From contig OX387183.1 in assembly GCA_947561395.2 (NCBI GenBank), positions 34,522,853 through 34,586,852 on the forward strand: DNA of 64,000 bases, read 5' to 3'. The notes under the pieces were generated by a model. That model made no database searches and was not told the origin of the DNA. It worked only from the letters and a program-made list of their open reading frames with translations. The stretch comes from Buxus sempervirens (taxonomy: Eukaryota > Streptophyta > Magnoliopsida > Buxales > Buxaceae). Positions 34,574-47,394 of the stretch are shown here, in pieces. The stretch's first letter is position 1. Each line of letters opens with the position of its first letter. The position numbers and the translations under genes were made by a program.

Positions 34574-36660
34574 CTACTCCTGTGCAGGATCATCCTCGCG
34601 TCCTCTGCCCCGTGCTCCTCTGCGGCGTCTACCTCGAGATGGACGGCGCCTAAAGACATGTGCTAGAAGGCGCTTGGCCATATAGCGTGGTCTCCGGCCC
34701 ACAAAGGACTGAATCTGATACTCAAGGCAGTAGGCCGAGGTGTAAGGAGGCGGGTCAGGAACAAAATCTGATGAAGAAGCCTCAGGCTCAGCAGGAATAG
34801 GCTCGGCTGGTAGGATAGCCGCCTCGGGCTCGACTAGGTCCTCAGTCATAGCAATCTCGATTCCCCCGGCTCCAGAAGTCTTGGCAGCAATGGAGGGAAG
34901 ATCAGGAACATAAATAGCTGGGTTAATGGAAATAAAGTCAGAAATTGAAGTACCAAAATGAACCAAAGGGGTGAAACTGAAGAAAACTTACCGGGGATGT
35001 CAGGAGCAGGAGCAGGAACCATCATTGGAGAGGAGGTGCCAACAGGATCCGCAGGAGGTACCACCAGGTCAGCGGCCAGGAGGTCCATAGGATCAGGAGC
35101 CATCACAGGAGACGAGGAACTGACAGGATCAGCTACAGTAGCGGGTACAGGAGATGCAACAGGATCAGGAACAGCAGCTGGGACGTCCTCGGGATCAGCA
35201 GCCCGAACTGGAGATGGACCAGAAACAGGAGGGTCTGGCCCAACTGAGACGTCATGATCTGGGACTGGATCCTGCAAAAGTCAAACAGTTCATATCAGAA
35301 CAGCAGGGACACATAAAAATGAAAGAGATGGAGTTGTAAAGAACTAAATACCTGTCTAGCCCTAAGCTTAGCAACCAAAGCCTCCAGCTCTCTGATCCGG
35401 GCATCTCTCTGGGCCACAGTCGCATCATGCTCGGCAATCATATCATCTACTGTGGCCCGCTGACTCTGGAATTGATCCCGCAGAGCATTCAGCTCATCTA
35501 CCTGCCAACAAGAAGGGGATTAGAGTCACAAATACAGAACTGAAGGAAATGAGATAGGAGAAGGTAACTTACAGTGTCATCATGGACTTGGATGTAGATC
35601 CCACCAATCTCTGTCACGCCAGCGCGAGTGGGTCGATCCATCAGGCACCCATTGGATACCCTCCTGATCCACTCGTCATAGTCCCCAGCTACTGTAAGCC
35701 CCTCCGCATCCTAATACTGATCAAACTGATCAATATCGAACCTGGGTAGGAGGGTGTCGGAACCCACAGGAGGAGGAGGAACTGGGATGTGAGGTACGCC
35801 TGTGTGCTGATAGACAGGTGCTCTCCTAGATACATCACCCTACCAAGCCTCCCAAGGAAGCACTGGTAGGGCTGGCGTCGAAGGTTTCGGTCAAAAGCGT
35901 CCTGTACAATCATCTCACGAGTGACCCTGATATCCACATCGTCAAAGCAGGCCAACAAGAGCTGCAAAGAAGAAGAATGATGTCAGATACAAACAAAGTA
36001 CAGAAAAAGAGACAAAAGGGGTGAAGAATTTTACATCAGGTCGACGGGCACGATCCAAGTGAACCCAAGCAGTACGAGGCTGACTCCTGTCTGCATCTTT
36101 GACTAGGGTAGACCACCGTAGGGCAACAGGGAACTCCGCAACACCAGGCACGGGGGACGGGCAGAAGTAAGTCATGTAGGTATACATAAATACCTGGCAA
36201 AAGAGAAATCGGTTAAGGGATAAAGAAGATAAAGTTTTGGTGGATAAGACAAAGCAGATGAATTCAGTACCTGCAGGATCTGCCAGAAGAATCGGCAGCT
36301 AACTTCGTCACCCCTCGGAGTGGCCAAACCTCGAACCACTTGGCATAATTCGGCCAAGATGGTCCCATATATAAGCTGGCCCCATGCTAACTGCTTGGTC
36401 TGGCGGAAATCCCTCAGGGCATCCAAAAATAGAGGACTAACACTGGTTGTGTCCTCCTGGAAAAAATAGCTCCCGAGCATCAACAAGAACACATACCGGA
36501 AGATGGGAGCAAAAGCTGCGTCCTTCCCAGCAATGGTCGCATGTCTCCCATTGAAGTGCCGAGTAAGGCTCTTTCGCAGCTAGCTGATGGAGATACGGCC
36601 GCTTTGCCCGTCCCAAGCGCCGTCAGGCAAGTCCTCGTATCCCAGGAGGAGGCCAATGTC
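34574..36660 (-). mobile_element. T1 antisense gene b (intron-rich, PMD-like)
   Basis: Upstream of gene a on the same strand. The first visible block reads FRYVFLLMLGSYFFQED and LAWGQLIYGTILAELCQVVR, which recalls plant mobile domain proteins. Later blocks have EFPVALRWSTLVKDADRSQP, a short coiled coil (DARIRELEALVAKLRARQ), a Pro/Ala/Asp-rich repeat stretch (34990-35270) and a very basic tail (RRRPSRGRRRRGARGRGRE) that could bind nucleic acid or act as a nuclear signal. At least five short introns of about 65-80 bases with GT-AG ends separate the blocks (near 36.23, 36.00, 35.54, 35.31 and 34.96 kb). Start and promoter are not seen. The gene is not fully intact. Confidence 0.62.
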
Positions 36661-37967
36661 TTTATTATGGGCTTGTTATTTCAAAAAGATGGTCCATTAT
36701 AAAAACCTCGATTTACGTGCCCACATATATGCCGGTTTAAAATATGCTTCTTGGACAATTTTATGGTGCAAAAATGGGGTGCTGACATTACCAATCAATT
36801 TGGGCTTGGAATCTACAAAAATATAAGCATGCATGTGGAGTGTGTACTAAGCAAGGTGGCATCGACTTCATATGACCAAAACAGTAACTAAAATGAAACA
36901 AAGTCCTAGTAAAAGAGCTCACCAAAACAGCAACTAAAATGGTACTCATGCAATCCTAAGGTGGTAGCACATATGCCTTAAATTGGAGTTAGATTATGAG
37001 GAATCTTATGCATGCTAAACAATCTGACCCTATCATGCATGGATAACAAATAGAGATAAAAAAGAACAAGATTCCACAAACCTTGCAACATGCTCATGCT
37101 CACACAAAACCCTTTACCTATCTTAGAAGAAAAACCATAAAAGAAAGGGATAAAGGGGGTTATTCAAAGGGGTACATGAGATAAGATTAAAGGGGAACAT
37201 CCTCCCCTATCAAATGAAAGAACAATAACAGCTATATAGGGTCAAAACAGTGATTTGTGAGTGCTTAAAAGCCAACTAAAAGATCACCCATCTCCTCCCT
37301 ATGGTTCAACCGAAATACCCACCTCAACTTGGAAGGATTACACCCTTGTAGTGGTGTGGAAAGAGTGAAGAAAATGGAGAAGAAATGGTAGCAACCGTCC
37401 CCCAACAGCAAACACATAATGCACATAAACTTTTATGTGCTCCAAATCACATTAGATTTGCAAAAATGGGCTGGTCACTGGGCTTGGGGCCCGTGGTCCA
37501 GATTCGGGGCTTGAAAGCCCAAGTTATGTGAAGTTAGGGTTTTAAACCCTTACTTTCCGGGTTAATGGGCTTGGCGGGCCCGGTAGGCCCTTGCCCTAGG
37601 TTTTGGCCAAACCATGCTACTTAACCATCATGCCACCAAAACAGGTTTGCGGGTGGGCCATGTCGGGTTTGGCCCACTCGGTTCGGTTAATTGCTTAAGT
37701 TGCTTGATTGCATGCACAAAGGTTTATTGGGCTTGGTGAGCCCCGTTGGAAGGCCTACAAATGTTCTTGGTTGGACCGGTGGTCCAGGTTCCATGTTGGG
37801 TTTCCGGGTGACCCGGAAACCCTATTGATTCACTTGGTTCGATTGTAAAATCATAAGAAAACCGGTCCAAAAATCATGCAAGATACATAAGAAAGGAAAT
37901 GGCATTTATGCATAGCACTTGGGGGACTAGTTTGAGAGTGTAAATATATGGGAACCTGCGGGGACAG
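36661..37967 (-). mobile_element. Fragments of S-type LTRs (minus orientation)
   Basis: 36766-36786 reads, on the minus strand, TGTCAGCACCCCATTTTTGC, an S-type LTR start. 36787-37425 resembles the middle of S LTRs (GGGGAACATCCTCCCC at 37191). From about 37445 the sequence matches the 5' portion in plus coordinates (GGGCTTGGGGCCC, ACCCGGAAACCCTA), and probably belongs to the S4 LTR that resumes at 50012. Internal borders are approximate. Confidence 0.6.
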
Positions 37968-38547
37968 TGTCAGCACCTCATTTTTGCACCCCCGGAAGTG
38001 CCGAAAATGCAAACCCTAGCTGAAAAGTCAAACCCTGAGGGAACAAAAAGTTGACTTTTTGGTCAAGTAAAAATTGGCCACCTTGCTTTATCTCAATGGA
38101 TAGAGAATCCCGACATGGTTCCAACGCAAATGAGTTTGCTGGAATCGGAGTCCGGATGAAGGATCTATGAGCCGGTCAAACTTGAGGGGGAGCCGAAAGT
38201 TGACTTTCTGATAAACCCCAAATCAGCTTCTTAGTCCTATCCCAATGGATAAAGGACTTCGATACGGTTCTAATGCAATTGAGTTTGCCCAAACTGGAGT
38301 CCGGATGAAGAAAATATAAGCAGTTGAAGTTCCCGAGCAGCAAAGCCGGAAACTGCACACGTGGCAAAAGAACTGCACATGTGGCAGCAAACGCAGCAAA
38401 ATATCTCGGGGGGCAATCTTTAAAAATCAAAAACTTGCTAAATATCTCAGGGACTAGACCAAAATTCGCAGGGGGCGATCTGCAGATATCCAAAAGTGTC
38501 AAATCGGTCGAATCAGTCAAGTCGGGCAAATCCGTAATTTTTTCGAT

Positions 38548-38814
38548 TTGTGTCCGATCAAATATGTCGGATACACATGCTTTTATTCATATCCGACATA
38601 TAATGCTGGATACAAGAGATTTGCCCGCGAGATTCGCGTGGATTCGTTGACAGATACACACAGAAAATAAAATTTTGGAAATGATTGTGTTTGTATCCGA
38701 TATAATATGCCAGATACAAAGGAAGTGCAGTGTATCCGATATAATATGCCGGATACAAAGGAAGTGTAGTGTATCCGACATTAAATTCCGGATGCAAAAA
38801 TGTTTCTATAAAAA
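38548..38814 (+). promoter_or_regulatory. S3 promoter: GTATCCGA inverted repeats and TATA box
   Basis: Five pairs of the type TTTGTATCCGATA...TGCCAGATACAAA or GTGTATCCGA...CCGGATACA end at 38795, and TATAAAAA follows at 38807-38814. Spacing from array to TATA is about 12 bases. The stem word is the T1 word, in a different LTR family. Confidence 0.8.
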
Positions 38815-40496
38815 GGCAACAGCAGCCCCATTTCGGGGGTTGGCTCTTCTTGGCTTGCTTCCACCTCTTTCCCCCCATTGTTCTAGGCACGAAAGCCCTT
38901 CCTCTTGTAAAACCCCGGATTTTCCTAAAATAAAGTAAATTAAATAAGCCTAAATATTGAGAAGATAGGTATTAATCCAAGTACATTATATGGTTAAGAT
39001 TGATGTGAAGAATAAAGAGGAGAATTTTTGGAAAAAGATTCAAAGGTTTAAGTATGAAATTCCAAGGAAAGGGTATTTTAGTCATTTCCAAATTAGCCAA
39101 ATTAAGATATTGAGTAAGTAAATAATTATTAGACTTGAAATATTTAACTAGACTTAATTTGGGTTAGGTTTGGATTTAAATAGCAAATTATTGCTTAAAA
39201 ATAGGAAAAAGGGTATATTGGTGATTATGATTGATAAGAGGTAGCTTTAGAGTGTTTTAGTAATATTTTAAAATAAGAAATTTAATTAGCACGAAAATAA
39301 ATTAAAATTTATCCTTCTCTTGTATAAGATACTTAAAAGAGGAATTAGAAGGAGGGTTAAGATGGGGAGGTTTCTAATTAAGAGTGAGAAGTCTATTTAG
39401 AAGGTTTCCTAAACCTAGTAGGATTTCTAATTAAGAGAGCTTATAAAAGGGGAGGTCTAGGAAAGGTTTAGGGTTTTTAGCAAGTCCAAAAATAAGGAGG
39501 AAAGAGGGGAAAATTCGTGCATGGGTTTGGGAGAAAAATAAAGGAAATAAGAGAGGAGAGAAAAGAGAGGGAAGAAAGGAAAAATGGAGGTGCTGCAGAG
39601 GTCCGACTAGCTGACTTTGAGTGACGATCCCCGGAGATACAGTCGTTGGATCGTCATGAAATTTGGAGGTTAAGTTCTATACATGAGATATTTTAATCGG
39701 AATGGTGGAGATTGGATTTGAATGAGTCTAAGGTGGTGCAAATTAACCCAGAAGTTGGTGGAAAACCAGATTTTGGAAGAAAAAGGAGTTGCAGAGATGG
39801 CCGACTAGTCAACGTCGAACGGTGAGATAGCAAGATCCAACTGTTGGAATGAGCTGAAATTTTAGGGTTTTGTTCTACGCATGGAGGACTTCAAACTGAA
39901 TGGTGGAGATCTAAATTTGAGAAGTTTAGAGGGGTCCGGTCGAGCTCCAAAAATGGGCACCGAAGATGTTCTGAAAAATCTGGGTTCATAAAAAAGGCAA
40001 GTAGCAAACACTTGAAACTGGAGGAACTGCATATTTTCTTGTGTGTTTGATGATTGATCATATTGGTTCTTAAGTTGGATTTCATTGGAAAAGTTAGATG
40101 TTTATAATGTTTTGATTTGGTGATTTGAATATCTTTTTTAAGAATCAAGAAAAATGTTATTCATGGGTGGGTTGAATTAGAAAGAAACCCTAGTTAAATT
40201 TTAATTACCAAGATGTGAGTAGCATCGTTTTAAAACTAAGTTTTTGTATTGATTTGTGAGATTAGTCTGAATGCTTGTGGTCTCTGGTTTTTTCTGTGTT
40301 TTCGGGAAGAAGACAGTTCGAGTGTGGGTTTTTCTCTAAGATTGAATGAGATAAATAAGAATGTGTTGGAATAATTTCAAAAGCAGTTTAAATGTGTTTT
40401 GGGAATATTAGGAGACTAAAGAAATTGTTACAGTGCGAAAAAGTTCGGTCAGAGTTGTAGATCTAGAAATAACAGAGAGTCGAAAACACAGTTTAC

Positions 40497-40757
40497 CATC
40501 CGCCCAGTTGGCGTTGACTGGCGCCGACTTCAGGCAGTGGGCGCAAGGTCTACTTTTCCTATCTGCCGAGCTTGCGCCTAGTTCGCGCCTAGCTCTCGTG
40601 AACCTATTTTATATCCGCGCATTTCACGCGAAGCGTGCGCTAAGCTCACGCTCATCTCGCGCTCACCCGATATGAAGTGAGCGCATACTGTTTTTTTTAA
40701 CAAGTGACCGATCCGCAGACCTCGCGCCTAGCGCTAGAGGTCAGCGCAAGCCCGATC
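40497..40757. repeat. GCGC word array in B2
   Basis: Includes CTTGCGCCTAGTTCGCGCC, GTGAGCGCATAC and GACCTCGCGCCTAGCGCTAG. The last is the reverse complement of words in B1, B4 and S1. It lies about 1 kb downstream of the B2 TATA box. Confidence 0.8.
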
Positions 40758-41324
40758 TTTTGCCGAAAGGTGAGATTTGATAAAAACAAGTTACAGTGGA
40801 CACTTTGAGGGTTTAAGCACTTACCTATTGACTAGATTAGGATATTAGAAACATTTTATCTGTCCAAAACATTTGGGAGAATCTTAAATCAATTTATTGC
40901 TAATTTTATGAATTCCGAAGTGATTTTACTGTTTGAGATATTGGCTTAGTTCCCTGTATGTTTATATGTGTAATCGATTAAGAAATTGTTTAATTGGGTT
41001 TTTGGGAGTTGGATTAATTGCTGGAAATTATATGAGTTGCTGTTTTGGTTGGAACGACTTGTGATGAGTTGCTGTTCTGGTTGGAACGATTTGTGATGAG
41101 TTGCTGTTTTGGTTGGAACGACTTGTGATGAGTGTATTGGGATACACAGGATGGTAATTGGTGTGGGTTTATTGTTTTGAAAATACTAAGTTATATGAAA
41201 TTGTTAATTTGGTTTTGGTTTAGCTTGTCCTGGATCCAGAGTCTAAGCTTAGTAATGTGATGTATATGCTTTATTGGTGTAATGGCATGGCCATGGAGTG
41301 TTGCCACGACCGGTGTAGAGCAGC

Positions 41325-41450
41325 CAGAAACCCTGAGTAGGCCTGGTTGTCGATACCGATACCCGGAGTAGGCCGGCATTGGATGACGATACCCTGAGTA
41401 GGCCGTCATTTCAGAGTGTCCGATACCCTGAGTAGGCCGGAACTGTGTAC
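41325..41450. repeat. CCCTGAGTAGGCC repeat block in B2
   Basis: Four copies of CC(C/T)(G/T)GAGTAGGCC spaced 30-40 bases apart. The same block in opposite orientation occurs in B1 (19.45-19.57 kb) and B4 (45.46-45.57 kb). Short open frames repeated across copies come from this block. Confidence 0.85.
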
Positions 41451-42730
41451 ATGGAGGTGTGGATGTCGCTCTGGCATGATTGATTAACCAATCTAAGCAA
41501 CTACATGACATTGACCATTCGATGTTTTATTGGTATTGTTATTGAAATATGATTTGATAATATTAATGGGATTGGATTTAAACTTAGGAATTATCCTTGT
41601 TGATGTTGTTGGTTTAATCGTACACCTCATGACTTATTTTATAAACATAGACTGATTTCATGCATGGACCTTGCTACTTGTTGAGATTTATTCTCACTCC
41701 GGTTTCTCCCATTTTTTCAGGTATTCTTGGAGAGGACGACAACATTGGGCTAGTATGTAAAGGGGTAGTCAATTTAGTTGTAGATTAGTTTCTTGAGATT
41801 AAAAACATTGTAATGGCTTATAGTTTATTTGCTATTGGATATTATTTCAAGTTTCCGCTTTAACTCTGATTATAAAGTTAGAAAAAGTTTTAAATTATTC
41901 CATATTTTAGTTGCTTTTGTTGCTTAACATAACACCTCGGGTTTTGGGAATTGGACCCGGAACCGGGGTGTTACACCTCTTCCCCCATCTTGCTCCCCAA
42001 ACCCAACCAATTCCTTGCTTGACCTATTTACCCCTCCTTACTCTCTTCTCTTCCTCACTCAAGAACAAGGAGAATGAGAAGAAGCTATTGTTGGTGGGAG
42101 GAGGTGCTGCTCCAGCTGCTCCCTTCACTTTGAGGAGCCTCCACACATCTCATTCCAGGGTTTTAACCCTAAGGTATTGTCTCCTACTAACTCTCCTTTC
42201 ACATATATGAAGATGGAAGTGTTTCAAGGATGTCTAGTGAGTTTGCCTTCACCTTTAGTTTAAATTTGTTCTAGTGTTACTTTGCATGAATTGTTCACTT
42301 TTTTCCAGTACATAAAGACCTCCAAAGGTAAGAAGTCAACGTTTGATTTCATGGGACCATGAAAGTTGAGTCTTTACATGTTTCTAAGACACATAAGTTG
42401 CTGTTATGAGGTTGATTTGATGATTTGTGGGGGAGCATGTTCCCCTAGCATGAAGATCCAATGTATCCCATCGTAATCCCCCTTCTCCACCCTTCTTTAG
42501 GTATTTCTAAGGTTATGGCATGTGAAGGATTTGTTTTTTTTGTGATGTATGATAGATTTCTTTAGTTGCATGTGCATGATCATGTATGTTAGGTTACTTC
42601 CTTGTGTGCATGCATGCTATGCTCCTTGTTGGATGGACCGGCTATGGTTTTTGGGGGGCATGTGCATATGACCCCATCTTTTGTTTTCATGTGAGTTATC
42701 ATGGTTTTGCTTCATCTTTGCCGCTGTTTT

Positions 42731-44407
42731 TGTAAAACCCCGAATTTTCAGTAAATAAATAAATAATAATTATTTATGAATATCTTGAATGTCAATATAT
42801 TTGTCAAAATAACTTAGAGAATAAACTTGGAAATTTCAGAAGAAATTGAATGGGTAGATGTGAAAATATTAAGAGAAGGGTATTTCGGTCAATTCACATT
42901 AGTTATCGGTAAATAATTAAATACGTTAATTAAAATTTGTTATTAGACTTGAGAAATAATAATAGATTTAAATTGGGGTTTAGATTGTTTATTAACCATG
43001 ATATTTAAAGCTTAGTAATTGGAATAATGGCGTATTGGTAGTTATACTTGATTTGAAACCTGAAGTCAAGGAGAGGAGAATTTTGTTGAAGGATATTAAT
43101 TATAATTATAGATGATCACACTGATAGAGGAGATCCGGAGTTTGACGCAGATCTGACCGTTGGATCGTGAGATATCAAGGAAAGAGTGGATTAACGGTCC
43201 TTATTAAGTCTAATGGATGGGTAAGTATGGAACCTGATCGTAGGGAGATGCGTGGGATCAGGGAAGAATAAAATAGGGTTCAATATTTTTAGTTGCATTC
43301 TTAGGGCGTCTTGGGCGTTGAAGTTTGGAGGTTGGGAAGAGAAGAAGAACGAGAGAGAGAAAGGGAGACCGAGAAGAAGGAGGAAGAGGGCATATCTCTG
43401 GTTTCTCATCGTTCCTGGGACGTCTCTTGCCTGCGAAGAGGAGAGGAAGTCTCTGGTTTGAAGAAGAAAGGATTTGAGCGGACGGAGGTAGGTGGCACTC
43501 CGTTTTAACGATTATTTTGTGTTTATAAGATTATTCGATTCGATTGCATGATCTTCTATGTTGTAAATATGTGTATATTGGTTGATATTAATTTATATGA
43601 ATTTTAGAAGCGATTATAACACAAAAATTTGATGTTTAGAAACTCGGTTCGTCGTTTTGGTTAGAGCGCCGAGCTCGCCTGCGCTTGGCAATCCTCAGCG
43701 ATCCTCGGCACTAGTGTAAAATTTAAGACCGCCGAATATCGCTTGAAGACGGACCGCGGGCGACCTATTTTGTACTACCGCTGACCTTTGACCGCCTAGG
43801 CGATCCTAGGCGCTCTAGCAAAAAAATGCAATTTTGACAGTTTTTCATTCCCTTTTCTTCTTCAACCCTTTCCCAGACAACCCAAGCCTCTCGCATAGCA
43901 CCCTTATTACATGAAAGATATCCAAAAGTGATTACTCGATTATTTTACCGATCATGAAACCACTCTTAATTTCCCTATCTATATAAATTGTTTTCTACAT
44001 GCATAGTGTTACCTACTGAGATAGTTGTATCTCACCCCTACTTCATATTCTACTTTTCAGGTTATCTTGGAGAGGACGCCACGGGTTAGACAGATAGTGG
44101 GTTGAAGTCTAGAAATTCCATATGAAAAGAGTAGGGTGATTTTATATAGCTGTATTTATTTTATTGGAATCGTAATAGATGATTTTGTAGGATATTAAGA
44201 GTTAGTTAAATTTGTAGTTGCCTTTCATTTGATTAGTTAATGTAATCGGATGACTCAGCTTCTAATAAATGATTTAAGCTTCCTAGTACTCTGATAAATC
44301 TTAGTTCTTTATTTCCTTATATTTGAACTGATTGTAATGTACCACAAGTTAATGCCTTGATCCGAGTCAAAATGAGAAAAAAAATGACCCGGATTCGGGG
44401 CGTTACA
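42731..44407 (+). mobile_element. Solo LTR B3 (TGTAAAACCCC family)
   Basis: 1677 bp, from TGTAAAACCCCGAATTTTC to CGGGGCGTTACA, flanked by perfect 5-bp duplications GTTTT (42726-42730 and 44408-44412). It shares GATCCGGAGTTTGACGCAGA with B5 (near 52.34 kb). A CCG-rich word block lies at 43668-43806. It is younger than S3. Confidence 0.92.
43668..43806. repeat. CCG/GCG word block in B3
   Basis: Contains GAGCGCCGAGCTCGCCTGCG, GACCGCCGAATATCGC, GACCGCCTAGGCGATCCTAG and similar. The matching block in B5 is at 52838-52970. The place in the LTR corresponds to the GCGC arrays of B1, B2 and B4, but the words differ. Confidence 0.75.
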
Positions 44408-45762
44408 GTTTTGACTATAGGAAATCAGCCCACTTGGTTGTGGATTTGCCCTACGTGCATGTGCATAGTCCTCTCTGTAAGGAATGAATCTAAATGCTAG
44501 ATGCACTAAACCCTTTGGTTTAGCTTCATGTGCATAAAGAAAATCTGTTTTGGGTTCTTGAGCACCATAAACACACACGGCTATATCTCGCCATGGAGCA
44601 AGTTTAGTTTACTTTTCACTTCATTTGCGTATGGCCTAGCTGCAATCTTTTGTATGCATGAAGCCCCCCCCATTGTTCATCAACCTCTAGAACCTATATG
44701 TCATGGTTTTATGGTCACATGAGTGCCCCTTCAAGCTTGCTGTTTTGATGGAACCAAGAGACCAAAACAGGGATACATTGGTTTCTATTTGGCTGCTGTA
44801 GATGGCTCAAAAGGGGGAGGGGACAACCTTCCATTCCAGCCTTCCCCCCTTGTAACGCCCCGGATCCGTGTTGTTCAATAAAGATATAACACGTCTCACG
44901 GAGTGTTAGGTAAGGATCTTAATCATTTGTGATCGCTGGATAATCACCTAACTAAAACATATCAGAGTGCACAAACACACTTTATCTAAGAATTCAATAT
45001 TCAAATCTTAACTAGGATTCAAATGGTACAACCTCAATAGACTTTATTACACCTCAATCATTCAATTTATTCAAAGTTCAATTCAAAATAACCTACAAGT
45101 CTAAGGAATGTAATAGTAGTTTTCCTCCCTATAAGTCTCAGTCGGATCTACCCCAATAGTCGCCTTACCTCGAGTATCTGAAAAACAAAACAAAAACAAC
45201 AGAGTGAGATACGAATATCTCAGCGAGTAGCATATGCATGCAGAAATAGTTAACTGCAGTTCAAATTATGTATCGATAAACATCCTATACGATTAAGCAA
45301 CTAATACAATTTCCGAGTTTAAACCCAAAACCAATTAATCATTTCTAATCACATTTCAATTCAATACGGCAACACATCGATTGGTTAATGTCATGACTAT
45401 TGTTAAGTTGATAAATTAAACATGCCAAGTAGACACTCCACACCTCCATGTACACAGTTCCGGCCTACTCAGGGTTTCGGAAACTCTGAAATGACGGCCT
45501 ACTCAGGGTTTCATCATCCAATGTCGGCCTACTCCCCGGGTTTCGGCATTGACAACCAGGCCTACTCAGGGTTTCTGGTGCTCTACACTGGTTGTGGCAA
45601 CACACAAGGCTAGGCAATTTCAACAACCAACAATAACATTACATTACTAAGCTTAAGCATGGATCCAGGATAAGCTAAACCAAAACAGTAAACCAACGTA
45701 AAACACAACTCTAACTTCAAAGCAAAACAACACGTTCAACATCATGTGTAACTCACAAAATT

Positions 45763-47394
45763 TGGTGACTGTCGTACACAACCAAAAATAAACCACTACT
45801 TAAAAATATGCATATAGCAAGGTGAGTAGGGATCGTTCCACCGAGAGTTTCTATCTCTTTTTATGCTTTAGAAAACAAAATTAAGAGGGGGTTTTGTCAC
45901 AATGAGATCAGAAAATAACAGATTACTAAAAAGACTTTAATAAATCAATCAAGAAAACAAACCTTGGTCTAAGTTAACATCAACCATTGGAATATCAAAG
46001 CTGATCATAGATGCTAGAATATATCAATTCACACATTGAACATTCACCCTTGGAAATACTTTCCAAACTCTTTCAATTATAGTTAATCAGAAAACAAGCG
46101 ATCTAATTAACCCTAACTACTAAACAACCTCACACAAGCGGTAAAGATTTAATCCAGCAGCAGCTTTAGGGACTAGAAAGATTGATGAATCTAAACAATA
46201 CAATCACAAGCGGCTGTATTTAATCTAGTAGAAAATTCTTCCTAAAGTCTAACAATTCCTGACGCAGCAAATTATTAAACCTCAGTTGCTTCACAGATTA
46301 GAGGGATCAAACAATTACGGATTTGATATCTAGCCTAGCAATAGATTGCAACGAATAATGAACTAGTAGGCCTCCTAGCAATTAGACGGGACAATCATGA
46401 GAATAAACATAGAAGAATATTCAATGCTCAAGTATAAACTGAACAATTAAAACATTAAGATCTCACAGCTTTATTAATTCCGAGGTTTCAGCCTCCTTTG
46501 ACCAAGAATAAAAGTTTAGCCACACATGGCCATGGATCACAAACTCAGAAGATAAATAGAAGAAGAAAGAAAGAAGAAGAAGAGAAAGAGGACTTCCAGA
46601 ACTCAGAAAAGCTCCCTAGCCAAAAACCTGCTCTCTTCACGTTTGAACTCCTCCTTTATAGAAATCACATAAACTTGCCCAAAAATCCCTTGAAGAGAAA
46701 ATAGGAACTTTCCTTCCAAGACTCCTAAGGAAGAGAGAACTTCCTTTCCTTGTATATCCACGACTTAGACGTCCAAAAACGACCTAATCTTCTTAATTAG
46801 AAACCCCTTAAAGTCCTCCTAAAAACTAGAAGAAGATCCCCAAGAAAAAGGAAACAAATCCTCAAAGTTCGGAATTTTATAACAGGTTTTAATACTTGAT
46901 CGTTCGAACATTCATCGAATGCGGGTCGAACGTTCAGGTCAAAAAGTTGTTTCCTCTTCTCTTGTTCGAACGTTCATCGAACGGCCAGCGAACGCTGCTC
47001 ACAATTTCTCTATTTTTCACCAACGTTCGAACGTCAATCGAACGTGCAGCGAACGCTGCTCTCGGGTTTCTCTGCAGAACACCAACGTTCGAACGATAGG
47101 CAAACTTTCAGCGAACGCTGCTCTCGTGTTTCTCTGCAGAACACCAACGTTCGAACGACAGGCGAACGGCCAGCGAACGTTGATCATATCTTCTACAATT
47201 TGACTCCGATTGTTACGCCATTTGAACCGTGACTTCTATAATCACCAAGAGTATCTAATTAGCTTCATTTTGCCCACATGCTGCCAATTGTAACCTAAAT
47301 CAAAATATGAGCATAATCAGTATATTTAGGCACAAAATAAATTCAAAAGGTTAAACATTAGTAGAGAAAAATATAACAAATTAAGTTCTTATCA
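45763..47394 (-). mobile_element. LTR G1, a third LTR family, inside B4
   Basis: Comparison with B1 shows 45756-47394 to be an insertion. On the minus strand it starts TGATAAGAACTTAA and ends CGACAGTCACCA. The next bases AATTTTG resemble the start of the leader seen after this LTR type in plant gypsy elements. No target duplication is visible. Its interior holds a CGAACGTTCG-rich tandem block. Confidence 0.6.
46895..47185. repeat. GTTCGAACG / AGCGAACGCTGCTC tandem block in G1
   Basis: About four units of roughly 60-65 bases, each with the palindrome-containing CGTTCGAACG, a second GAACG half and CAGCGAACGCTGCTC. Half-sites CGTTCG and CGAACG alternate. It is CpG-rich within an AT-rich LTR. 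Confidence 0.85.

Larger units (their letters stand above)
18187..36660 (+). mobile_element. Tat-lineage Ty3/gypsy element T1 (broken)
   Basis: The left LTR begins TGTAGACACCCCAAAATTGC at 18187. The order is then long leader, gag, protease, G-patch, RT, RNase H, second (archaeal-type) RNase H, integrase, spacer, and two antisense genes. The dual RNase H and antisense genes place it in the Tat group (Ogre/Retand/Grande relatives). B1 is inserted in its left LTR. A matching right LTR was not identified, and the right border against S-type LTR debris near 36660 is approximate. The polyprotein region carries roughly eight to ten breaks, so it is an old, inactive copy, older than B1. Confidence 0.88.
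38906..41975 (+). mobile_element. Solo LTR B2 (TGTAAAACCCC family)
   Basis: 3070 bp, from TGTAAAACCCCGGATTTTCC to CCGGGGTGTTACA, with perfect 5-bp duplications CCTCT (38901-38905 and 41976-41980). A plus-strand TATAAAAG at 39443 gives sense. Inside are a GCGC word array (40497-40757), three tandem copies near 41.05-41.13 kb containing TTTTGGTTGGAACGACTTGT, and a CCCTGAGTAGGCC repeat block near 41.33-41.45 kb. It is younger than S3. Confidence 0.92.

Noticed and set aside
19415-45613. Similar small open frames (MPSRHSTPPCTQFRPTQG) in B1, B4 and, inverted, B2
   Set aside because: Conservation comes from the LTR repeat block CCTACTCAGGG; they run antisense to the LTR and show no sign of selection that I can judge.
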